From Quadrisphaera sp. DSM 44207 (GTDB taxonomy: Bacteria > Actinomycetota > Actinomycetes > Actinomycetales > Quadrisphaeraceae), in the NCBI RefSeq assembly GCF_900101335.1, contig NZ_FNKA01000004.1, positions 124,001-188,000 on the forward strand: a DNA stretch of 64,000 nucleotides. The letters run 5' to 3'. Positions 32,583 through 40,890 of the stretch are shown piece by piece. Each line of letters begins with the position of its first letter. Positions within the stretch are counted from its first letter, which is position 1. The translations under genes were made by a program, and so were the position numbers. The notes under the pieces are model-generated. The model saw only the letters and a program-made list of their open reading frames with translations. It was not told the origin of the DNA and ran no database searches.

Positions 32583-33002
32583 GTGGACGACGGAGGCCTG
32601 AGCGGCGCCGCGGGGGCGCCCGCCGAGCCCGGGTCGGTGCACGTCATCCTGGGCAGCCGCAAGACCCGCGTCGTCCTCACCGGCGAGATCGACGCCGAGC
32701 TGGGCCCCGACCTGCTGGAGGCCTCCGCGGACGCCGAGGAGGCGGGCCGGCCGGTCGAGGTCGACGTCCAGCACGTGACCTTCATGGACTCCACCGGCGT
32801 GGCCTTCCTCGCCCGCCTCGCCTCCCGCTCCCCCCAGCAGCTCGTGCTCATCAAGCCGCCGGACCTGGTGCGCTTCCTCATCCAGGTCACGAGCATCAGC
32901 GAGGTGCTGCGGGTGGTCGAGCAGGACCCGGGCGTGGACAGCACGCTGCCCGACCGCCCGGACGGTCCCGACGGCGATGACCACCCCGACCTCATCGCCT
33001 GA
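32583..33002 (+). CDS. STAS-domain anti-sigma factor antagonist
   Basis: 139 residues with a SpoIIAA-like core: RVVLTGEIDAELGPDLL and VTFMDSTGVAFLARL, where DSTG (69-72) holds the phospho-serine. The GTG follows GGAGG. It is divergent from the LOV phosphatase gene, 98 bases away, so the two may share a control region. The C-terminal tail is Asp/Pro-rich. Second antagonist of the locus. Confidence 0.9.
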   Translation: MDDGGLSGAAGAPAEPGSVHVILGSRKTRVVLTGEIDAELGPDLLEASADAEEAGRPVEVDVQHVTFMDSTGVAFLARLASRSPQQLVLIKPPDLVRFLIQVTSISEVLRVVEQDPGVDSTLPDRPDGPDGDDHPDLIA

Positions 33003-33041
33003 GCGGGCCGGGGCGGCCGCCGCGCGCGCCACCGCCGGGCC

Positions 33042-34064
<1,023 letters not shown>

Positions 34065-34184
34065 GCCGTTCTCTCCTCGTGATCCGGTGGCGCGCGGTGG
34101 GTGCGGTGGGGCGTGCTCGGCTGTCGGTGCCGCTGATCCTTCCACGGCGGCCCGCCCGAGCAGAACGGACGCCGACCCGCGCTC

Positions 34185-34242
34185 TCCCGGGGAAGTGCGG
34201 CTCCCAGCGGCGTCGCTGCCGCACCTTCCCGGGGAAGTGCGG
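34185..34242. repeat. Two 16-bp operator-like repeats upstream of fba
   Basis: TCCCGGGGAAGTGCGG occurs exactly at 34185-34200 and 34227-34242, 42 bases apart (four helical turns). The second copy is extended on its left into a near-palindrome, CCGCACCTTCCCGGGGAAGT and onwards. The spacing on one face of the helix suits a cooperative regulator of fba. Confidence 0.6.
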
Positions 34243-34277
34243 GAGCAGGGGAGGAGCGGGGGCGCTCGGGACGGCCC

Positions 34278-34856
34278 TCAGGGGCGCTGGCCGAAGCGGT
34301 GGCGCCGCACCCAGGCGTGCAGGGCGATCGCGGCGGCCGCGCCCGCGTTGAGGGAGCGGGTGGAGCCGGACTGGTCGATGGACAGCACCGCGTCGCACCC
34401 GGCCAGCAGCGTCGCCGACAGGCCCGCGCCCTCGGAGCCGAACGCCATCACGCACGCGAGCGGCAGGTCGGTGGTCTCCAGCGGCACGGCGCCGGGCGCG
34501 TTGTCGACGCCGAGCACCGGCAGCCCCGCCCCGTGCGCCCACGCGAGCAGCGCCTCGGCGTCCGGGTGGTGGTGCACGTGCAGGTACCGGTCGGTGACCA
34601 TCGCGCCCCGCCGGTTCCAGCGCCGGCGGCCGACCACGTGCACGCCGGCGGCATTGACGGCGTTCGCCGTGCGCACCACCGAGCCGATGTTCAGGTCGTG
34701 CGCGAAGTCCTCCACCGCCACGTGCAGCGGGGCCCGGCGGGTGTCGAGGTCCGCGACGACCGCCTCCACCGTCCAGTACCGGTAGCGGTCGACGACGTTG
34801 CGCCGGTCGCCCTCGGCGAGCAGCACCGGGTCGTAGAGCGGTCGTCGTCCGGCCAC
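34278..34856 (-). CDS. TrmH/SpoU-family RNA 2'-O-methyltransferase
   Basis: 192 residues of the SPOUT fold. Motif 1 DLNIGSVVRTANAVNAAG, motif 2 VMAFGSEGAGLS and motif 3 SIDQSGSTRSLNAGAAAAI are complete. It methylates a ribose in tRNA or rRNA; no extra RNA-binding domain is present. The GTG chosen has GGAGGG directly upstream; a GTG four codons earlier (34868) is possible. It lies upstream of fba on the same strand. Confidence 0.92.
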   Translation of the reverse strand: MAGRRPLYDPVLLAEGDRRNVVDRYRYWTVEAVVADLDTRRAPLHVAVEDFAHDLNIGSVVRTANAVNAAGVHVVGRRRWNRRGAMVTDRYLHVHHHPDAEALLAWAHGAGLPVLGVDNAPGAVPLETTDLPLACVMAFGSEGAGLSATLLAGCDAVLSIDQSGSTRSLNAGAAAAIALHAWVRRHRFGQRP

Positions 34857-35037
34857 GGCCCCTCCCACGGGCCGACGCCCACCGCCGGCGCGCCGGGCGG
34901 CGCCCCGACCGGGGCACCGACCTGCCGGTGTCCGCCGTCCTCCTCGGGTGCTGGGTCCTCGTGCGACACGCCGGGAGTGTCGCGCAGCGACCCCGCACCC
35001 GGTGAGCCGCTCGGGTGTGGGCGGTGGTTGATCGCCG

Positions 35038-35262
35038 CTACGGCGGCTCCGCGCGGTCCAGCACCTCTTGGGGGAGCGCGCGCCCCGCGCCCAGCACCTC
35101 TACACCCAGGAGGCGGCCGTCAGCATTGAAGTCGAGGATGACCTCGCTGTGCCCTCCGGGCAGGGAGATGGAAGGCAACTGCGCGGCAGCTTCACCATCG
35201 GCGATCCGGTCGACCAAGAAAACATAAGCGGCGTCGGCGTCCGGGTCGTAGGTCATTCGCAC
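35038..35262 (-). CDS. DUF2283 family protein, probable antitoxin/immunity partner
   Basis: 74 residues. MTYDPDADAAYVFL at the start and EVILDFNADGRLLGVEVL in the middle define DUF2283. Members often sit directly beside DUF4258 toxin-like genes; here the upstream neighbour, 10 bases away on the same strand, ends in a DUF4258-like domain. GTG start, or ATG two codons later. An immunity or antitoxin role is inferred from this pairing only. Confidence 0.8.
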   Translation of the reverse strand: MRMTYDPDADAAYVFLVDRIADGEAAAQLPSISLPGGHSEVILDFNADGRLLGVEVLGAGRALPQEVLDRAEPP

Positions 35263-35272
35263 GGTGGTCCTC

Positions 35273-36007
35273 CTAGCCTCTGGTCACTGTAATGATGTCG
35301 CCCGTCCTGTTGTCCACGATGGCGCGGATGCGACTTGCACCCTTGCCTTGGGTGAACACAGACGTCCACTTAGTACCAGCTGTCCGGACGCCGTTCTGCA
35401 CGACCTCGCGGATGAGTGCCTGGCTGACGCCGCGAGCTGCAGCTTGAGCGATAGCATGACGCGTGAGATGACCCATGACCATCAGGGCTGGAACCCAAAA
35501 GGGGTCAGCCACTACAGGGAAGGCGGTGGAGCTGCTGACCTGGAGGCGTTGTACCAATGTCGTGCCTTCGATGACGTATTCCGTGGGAACGGCCGCCCCT
35601 GCTGCATCGACGGCCCAAGGCGGGCTGAAGGTTCCGATGAGGTCACCCCCAGCATCTCGCACCACCACACCTCCGTCCTCGAGCGGGAGCAGTTCGGCTC
35701 CTTCCGGCAGCTCGAGCTTGAAGTCATACGTCTCCGGCGCTTCGGAGTTCGGCACGTGCACCAGCGCCCGAAACGCTCCCGCACCCTCGTCAACCACCGC
35801 GGCGCTGAAGTCCTGGCTCTCGCCAGAGAAAACCGTCATGTCCTCAACCTGCGTGACCTCGTCCGCAGACGCGCCACCCGGCAGCTGCATTCCGATCGTC
35901 TCACCGCCAGCCACCGTCGGCACGGTCACGACACCCGCCTGTTCGTCGATGATGGCGGCCGGCGCGTCGATGAGGTCGAGCATCGGAGAGACCTCGTCTA
36001 CGGGCAC
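35273..36007 (-). CDS. Protein with C-terminal DUF4258-like toxin domain, cut from its signal peptide
   Basis: 244 residues. About 1-165 is an acidic beta-rich region (VVDEGAGAFRALVHV, TYDFKLELPEGAELL) ending at VVADPFW, as in actinobacterial secreted precursor proteins. About 175-244 resembles DUF4258: HLTRHAIAQAAARGVS, IREVVQNGVR, and a final strand DNRTGDIITVTRG. The GTG start follows directly after an amber codon that separates it from an in-frame signal peptide (36008-36127). Base composition is less GC-rich than the neighbours. A DUF2283 gene follows. Function as a toxin is inference. Confidence 0.65.
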   Translation of the reverse strand: MPVDEVSPMLDLIDAPAAIIDEQAGVVTVPTVAGGETIGMQLPGGASADEVTQVEDMTVFSGESQDFSAAVVDEGAGAFRALVHVPNSEAPETYDFKLELPEGAELLPLEDGGVVVRDAGGDLIGTFSPPWAVDAAGAAVPTEYVIEGTTLVQRLQVSSSTAFPVVADPFWVPALMVMGHLTRHAIAQAAARGVSQALIREVVQNGVRTAGTKWTSVFTQGKGASRIRAIVDNRTGDIITVTRG

Positions 36008-36127
36008 CTAGGCGTCTTCGATGTCCTCGGCGACAACCGCTGAAGATTCCTCGGCGTGTGCGCCTGAACCTGAGGCAACGAGTGCCGCGCTCATGACGAG
36101 ACTGGTGAGTAGAGGCGCTTTGCGCAC
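36008..36127 (-). pseudogene. Signal-peptide segment ended by an amber codon
   Basis: Starting at GTG (base 36127, preceded by GAAGGG), 39 codons encode RKAPLLTSLVMSAALVASG, GAHA and an acidic stretch, a classical Sec signal, followed by TAG (36008-36010). The next codon is GTG in the same frame and opens the 244-codon body. So one ancestral secreted protein of about 283 residues appears split by a nonsense mutation, with possible re-initiation at TAG-GTG. Confidence 0.7.
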
Positions 36128-36403
36128 CCCTTCACTTCCTCGTGGCTCGAGCGGACACTGATGTGGTGATCCTCTTGATGACCGTGAGTGGCGTCAAGGG
36201 TCCACGGCAGACCACTTCCCGGGTCTAGGACCGTCCAGCTCCTCGTCGGACCATCCGGCGTCCTTGTTGCTATGAGCTGGCCACCGATGATGCTCTGCCT
36301 CGCCCGCCTCCTGCATGCCGCGATCCGCACCATCCGCGTTCGCGTGACGCGACCAGCGCCGCCTTCGGGTCGTGCGCAGGCGTCTGGCCCCTACGCTGCC
36401 CCC

Positions 36404-37186
36404 GTGATCGAGGAGCAGGAGACGCCCAGGGCCTGGCTGACGGACATGGACGGCGTCCTCGTGCACGAGGGTCACGCGATCCCCGGCGCGGCGGAGTTCC
36501 TGCAGCGCCTGGAGCAGCGGCAGCGCTCGTTCCTGGTGCTCACCAACAACTCCATCTACACCCCCCGGGACCTGCGGGCGCGGCTGGAGGCCTCGGGCCT
36601 GCGCGTGCCGGAGGAGCGGATCTGGACGTCGGCGCTGGCCACGGCGCAGTTCCTCTCCGACCAGATGCCCGAGGGGTCCGCGTACTGCATCGGCGAGGCG
36701 GGCCTGACCACCGCCCTGCACGAGGCCGGGTACACCCTGACCGAGACGAACCCGGACTACGTCGTGCTGGGCGAGACGCGCACCTACTCCTTCGAGTCGA
36801 TCACCCGCGCGGTGCGGCTGATCGAGGGCGGCGCCCGCTTCATCGCCACCAACCCCGACGCCTCCGGGCCCTCCCTGGAGGGCAAGCTGCCCGCCACCGG
36901 CGCGGTCGCCGCGCTGATCACGCGCGTCACCGGCCGCACCCCGTACTACATCGGCAAGCCGAACCCGATGATGTTCCGCTCGGCGCTCAACGCGATCGAC
37001 ACCCACTCGGAGGGCACCGTGATGATCGGCGACCGGATGGACACCGACGTCGTCGCCGGCATCGAGGCGGGCCTGGAGACGGTGCTCGTGCTCACCGGGT
37101 CCACGACCCGCGAGGAGGTCGAGCGCTTCCCGTTCCGCCCCAGCCGCATCGTCGACTCCATCGCGGACGTCGTCGACCTGGTCTGA
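36404..37186 (+). CDS. HAD-IIA family phosphatase (NagD-like)
   Basis: 260 residues. [12 protein letters not shown] has the two catalytic aspartates, LVLTNNS is motif [14 protein letters not shown] holds the motif III lysine and [17 protein letters not shown] motif IV; a C2-type cap lies between. It dephosphorylates small phosphate esters such as nucleotides or phosphoglycolate. The GTG gives a standard N-terminus ([11 protein letters not shown]). Upstream DNA is AT-richer. Confidence 0.92.
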   Translation: MIEEQETPRAWLTDMDGVLVHEGHAIPGAAEFLQRLEQRQRSFLVLTNNSIYTPRDLRARLEASGLRVPEERIWTSALATAQFLSDQMPEGSAYCIGEAGLTTALHEAGYTLTETNPDYVVLGETRTYSFESITRAVRLIEGGARFIATNPDASGPSLEGKLPATGAVAALITRVTGRTPYYIGKPNPMMFRSALNAIDTHSEGTVMIGDRMDTDVVAGIEAGLETVLVLTGSTTREEVERFPFRPSRIVDSIADVVDLV

Positions 37187-37219
37187 GCGCCCGCGCTCGG
37201 GTCCGGGGCAGGAGGCGCG

Positions 37220-37873
37220 GTGTCGCAGTGGCTGGAGTCCCTGCTCGACCCCGACCTGGCGTCGCTGACGGCGGGCGCCCTCTACGCGGCCGTGTGGTCG
37301 CTGGTCTTCGTCGAGTCCGGCGTCCTCGTCGCCTTCTGGCTCCCGGGCGACACCGTGCTGTTCACCGCGGGGCTGCTCACGGCCCGTCCCGGCTCGGGCG
37401 TGTCGCTGCCGCTGCTCGCCGCCGGCACGGCCGCGGCGGCCGTGGTCGGCAACGCCGTCGGGTACTGGACGGGCCGGCACCTGGGACGCCCGTGGCTGGA
37501 GCGGCGCTCGGCGCGCGTGCAGCACCACCTCGCGCGCGCGGAGGCGTTCTACGACCGGTACGGGGCGCTGGCCCTGGTCTGCGCGCGCTTCATCCCGTGG
37601 GCGCGCACGTTCGTGCCCGTGCTCGCGGGCGTCTCGCGGATGCCGTACTGGCGCTTCACCGCCGCGAACCTCCTCGGGGCGGTGGTGTGGGGCAGCGGCC
37701 TGATCGTCCTCGGGTACGCGGCGGCGTCCGTGCCGTGGCTGCGCACGGCCGCCTACGTCGTCGCCGGGGTCGCGGTCGCCTCCTCGGTCGTCGTGCCCGT
37801 GGTCGCGAGGGTGCGCGCCGCCCGCCGCCCGCGCGCGCCGGAGCCGGCTCCCCAGCCCGAGCCCGAGCGCTGA
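37220..37873 (+). CDS. DedA-family membrane protein
   Basis: 217 residues with four to six helices. FVESGVLVAFWLPGDTVLF is the DedA/SNARE-associated signature with the re-entrant loop acid, GNAVGYWTGRHLGRPWLE is next, and ARFIPWARTFVPVLAGVSRM is the conserved arginine region. The family flips or moves undecaprenyl- or phospholipid. GTG start with AGGAGG. 33 bases after the HAD gene, so likely one unit. Confidence 0.93.
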   Translation: MSQWLESLLDPDLASLTAGALYAAVWSLVFVESGVLVAFWLPGDTVLFTAGLLTARPGSGVSLPLLAAGTAAAAVVGNAVGYWTGRHLGRPWLERRSARVQHHLARAEAFYDRYGALALVCARFIPWARTFVPVLAGVSRMPYWRFTAANLLGAVVWGSGLIVLGYAAASVPWLRTAAYVVAGVAVASSVVVPVVARVRAARRPRAPEPAPQPEPER

Positions 37874-37968
37874 GCCGCGCGGAGGCCGTCGACGCCGTCC
37901 GGTCCTGACCCGCGGCCGCACTCCGCCCGCGCAGTGCGCTCGGGGAGAGCGCGCTCGGGGAGCGGGTC

Positions 37969-38523
37969 TCAGGCCAGGCCGAGGTCGGCCTTCGTGTACG
38001 CCGCCAGGTACGGCAGCCCCGCGGCCTCGACGCGCTCGCGCGCGCCGGTGTCGCGGTCGAGCACCACCGCGACGGCCACCACGTCGGCCCCGGCCTCGCG
38101 CAGCGCCTCGACCGCGGTCATCACCGACCCCCCGGTGGTGGAGGTGTCCTCGACGGCGACGACGCGCCGCCCGGCGACGTCCGGGCCCTCGATGCGCCGC
38201 TGCAGCCCGTGCGCCTTGGCCTCCTTGCGGACGACGAAGGCGTCGACGGCGCGCCCGCGCGCGGCGGCGGCGTGCAGCACCGCGGCGGCCACCGGGTCGG
38301 CGCCCATGGTCAGGCCCCCCACGGCGTCGGGGGCGAGGCCGGCGCCGTCGAGCAGGTCCAGCAGCACCTGGCCGACCAGCGGGGCGGCCTGCGCGTGCAG
38401 GGTGACGCGGCGCAGGTCGACGTAGTAGTCGGCCGGCGCGCCGCTGGAGAGCACGACGCGGCCGTGGACGACGGCGAGGTCGCCGACCAGCTGCTGCAGG
38501 CGCTCGCGGGCGGGCACGGTCAT
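37969..38523 (-). CDS. pyrE: Orotate phosphoribosyltransferase
   Basis: 184 residues; converts orotate and PRPP to OMP in pyrimidine synthesis. It shows LSSGAPADYYVDLRRV, GGLTMGADPVAAAVL, VRKEAKAHGLQRRIEG and the PRPP loop VVAVEDTSTTGGSVMTAVEAL-type segment. ATG start. Convergent with DedA. Confidence 0.94.
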   Translation of the reverse strand: MTVPARERLQQLVGDLAVVHGRVVLSSGAPADYYVDLRRVTLHAQAAPLVGQVLLDLLDGAGLAPDAVGGLTMGADPVAAAVLHAAAARGRAVDAFVVRKEAKAHGLQRRIEGPDVAGRRVVAVEDTSTTGGSVMTAVEALREAGADVVAVAVVLDRDTGARERVEAAGLPYLAAYTKADLGLA

Positions 38524-38722
38524 GCGCGGGGCTCCTCGGGACGCGGGCGCGGACGGCGCGGGCGCGCCGGGGAATGCCCAGCGTCCCACGGACGCTGGCG
38601 GAGTCCTGGGGCAACCAAAAACGTGCGACGCAGAGTCACGACTGGCACCATGGAGTCGTCGTCGGCTGCGGGAACGGCCCCGTGGACGAACACCCGAGCA
38701 GCACCCACGAGGACGAGGCCCC

Positions 38723-39997
38723 ATGACGACGAGCGACACGCTCCTGCCTGCGCGCACCCGCGCGGCGATCCCGCCCGACCGCGACTTCTCCGCCCTGCCC
38801 CTGGGCCGGCGCGTCGGCTGGGTGGTGCTGCTGGGCTCCCTCACGGCGCTCGGGGCCTTCACCATCGACCTGTACCTGCCCGCCTTCCCGGTGCTGCAGG
38901 CGGAGCTGTCGACGTCCGCGAGCGCGGTGCAGCTGACCCTGACCGGCACGCTGGTCGGCCTCGCGCTCGGCCAGCTGGTCCTGGGGCCGCTCTCCGACGC
39001 CCTCGGCCGCAAGCGCCCGCTCCTGGCGGGCCTGGCGCTGCACGCGCTGGCCTCCCTCGCCGCCGTCGCGGCGCCCACGGTGACCGTCCTCGGCATCACC
39101 CGCGTGCTGCAGGGCGTCGGCACCGCCGCGGCGTCCGTGGTGGCCATGGCCGTCGTCCGCGACCTGTTCGACGGCAGCGGGGCCGCGCGCCTGATCTCCC
39201 GGCTGATGCTCGTCATCGGCGTCGCGCCCGTCTTCGCCCCGACCGTCGGCAGCGCGCTGATGGAGGTGACGAGCTGGCGGGGGATCTTCGCCGTCCTCGC
39301 CGGGCTGAGCCTGGTCCTGGGCCTCGCGGTGGCGCTCGTCCTGCCCGAGACGCTGCCGGCGCACCGCCGGCGCAGCTCGGGCCTGCGCTCGACCCTCGGC
39401 GCCTACCGCGAGCTGCTGGGCGACCGCGCCATGGTCGGTCTCGTCCTCGTCGCCGGCCTGACCATGGCGGCCCTCTTCGGCTACGTGTCCGGCTCCTCCT
39501 TCGTCTTCCAGGAGCAGTACGGCATGAGCGCCCAGCAGTTCGGGCTCGTCTTCGCCGTCGGCGGCGTCGCGATCGTGGCCGGCACGCAGACCAGCGCCGC
39601 GCTCGTCGAGCGCGTCGAGCCGCAGCGCCTGCTGGCCGCCTCCCTGGCCGCCGGGGTGGTCGCCGCGCTCGTGCTGCTGGCCGGCACGAGCGGCTGGCTG
39701 GGGGTGTGGGGCGTCGCGGTGCCGCTGTGGACGGCGCTGTTCTTCGTCGGCCTCGGCTTCCCCAGCGCCCCGGCGCTGGCGCTGGCCCGCCACGGGCGCG
39801 CGGCCGGCACGGCGGCGGCGATGCTCGGCGCGGTCCAGTTCGGCGTCGGCGCCGTCTCGGCGCCGCTGGTGGGCCTGCTCGGCGGCTCCCCGGCCCTGGG
39901 CATGGCGCTGGTGGTGGTCACCGGGCTCGCGCTGGCGCTCGCGGTGCTCCTGGTCGTCGTGCTCCCGGCGCTGCGGCGGCCCGCGCCCGCGGCCTGA
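38723..39997 (+). CDS. Bcr/CflA-family multidrug MFS transporter
   Basis: 424 residues, twelve helices. ALGAFTIDLYLPAFPVLQ and GQLVLGPLSDALGRKRPLL (MFS motif A) plus TRVLQGVGTAAASVVAMAVV and RDLF (after motif B) are typical of the Bcr/CflA drug-efflux branch. The first 25 residues are cytoplasmic. ATG with GAGG upstream. Convergent with an SDR gene nine bases away. Confidence 0.93.
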   Translation: MTTSDTLLPARTRAAIPPDRDFSALPLGRRVGWVVLLGSLTALGAFTIDLYLPAFPVLQAELSTSASAVQLTLTGTLVGLALGQLVLGPLSDALGRKRPLLAGLALHALASLAAVAAPTVTVLGITRVLQGVGTAAASVVAMAVVRDLFDGSGAARLISRLMLVIGVAPVFAPTVGSALMEVTSWRGIFAVLAGLSLVLGLAVALVLPETLPAHRRRSSGLRSTLGAYRELLGDRAMVGLVLVAGLTMAALFGYVSGSSFVFQEQYGMSAQQFGLVFAVGGVAIVAGTQTSAALVERVEPQRLLAASLAAGVVAALVLLAGTSGWLGVWGVAVPLWTALFFVGLGFPSAPALALARHGRAAGTAAAMLGAVQFGVGAVSAPLVGLLGGSPALGMALVVVTGLALALAVLLVVVLPALRRPAPAA

Positions 39998-40006
39998 CCC
40001 GCGCCG

Positions 40007-40828
40007 TCAGCTCCCGGCGGCGCGGGGGCCGCGGTCGCGGCCCATCGGCCAGGGCGCGCGCCGGGCGCCCACGCCCCCCGAGGCGGCGCGCACCAGCGGC
40101 CGGGGCGCCAGCCGCAGCCCCAGCGCGGCGAGCGCGTAGCGCCGGCTCGGGACGCTGACCACCGCGCCGCGCCCGGCGTCGGCGAGCGCCTGCTCCACCA
40201 CGGCGTCGGCGTCCAGCCACGCCCACGCCGGGCTGCCGCTGGTGTCCTCGCCCATGCGCGCGTGGAACTCGGTGCGCACGAAGCCCGGGCACAGGGCCGT
40301 CGCGCTCACCCCGGTGCCGCGCAGCTCCCCCGCCAGGCCCTCGGTGAACGTCGTCGTCCACGCCTTGGCCGCGGCGTAGGTGCCCATCGCCGTCCAGCCG
40401 GCGACGCTGGAGACGTTGACGACGGCGCCGCGGCCGCGCTCGCGCATGGCCGTGGCCGCGGCGGCGCTGAGCACGAGCACCGCCCGGCACATCACGTCCA
40501 GCGCGCGCTCGTGCTCGCGCACGTCGCCGCCGACCACGGGCTGGCGCAGGCCGAAGCCGGCGTTGTTGACGAGCAGGTCCACGGGCCGCGACGCCGACCC
40601 GGCCCGCTCGGCCACCGCCGCCAGGGCCTCCCGGTCGGCGAGGTCGGCGGGCAGCACCTGCACCGCCGCCCCGTGCTGCGCGCGCAGGTCGGCCGCCAGG
40701 GCCTCCAGGCGGGCGGCGTCGCGCGCGACGAGGACCAGGTCGTGCCCGCGCGCGGCCAGGGCGCGCGCGAACGCGAGGCCGAGGCCGGCGCTGGCGCCGG
40801 TGACGAGGGCGGTGGGGGCGTCGTCCAC
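40007..40828 (-). CDS. Short-chain dehydrogenase/reductase
   Basis: 273 residues. Cofactor motif TGASAGLGLAFARAL, NNAGFG, catalytic serine in NVSSVAGW, YAAAK with catalytic Tyr/Lys, and CPGFVRTEFHARMG. The fold is the classical SDR with a DltE/YqjQ-like C-terminus. Basic residues after the glycine motif (VARDAARLEAL) suggest NADP. The substrate is unknown. It lies downstream of the oxoamine synthase fusion on the same strand, 62 bases apart, and may work with it on a keto product. Confidence 0.88.
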   Translation of the reverse strand: MDDAPTALVTGASAGLGLAFARALAARGHDLVLVARDAARLEALAADLRAQHGAAVQVLPADLADREALAAVAERAGSASRPVDLLVNNAGFGLRQPVVGGDVREHERALDVMCRAVLVLSAAAATAMRERGRGAVVNVSSVAGWTAMGTYAAAKAWTTTFTEGLAGELRGTGVSATALCPGFVRTEFHARMGEDTSGSPAWAWLDADAVVEQALADAGRGAVVSVPSRRYALAALGLRLAPRPLVRAASGGVGARRAPWPMGRDRGPRAAGS

Positions 40829-40890
40829 GGCCGCGACCCTACGCACCGCCCGGCTCGGCGGGGCGCGGCGGCTCGGCGGGGCGCGGCGGC

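Noticed and set aside
36091-36333. 80-codon minus-strand frame upstream of the DUF4258-like gene
   Set aside because: No ribosome binding site, no recognised motif and it overlaps the signal-peptide frame; too weak to call.
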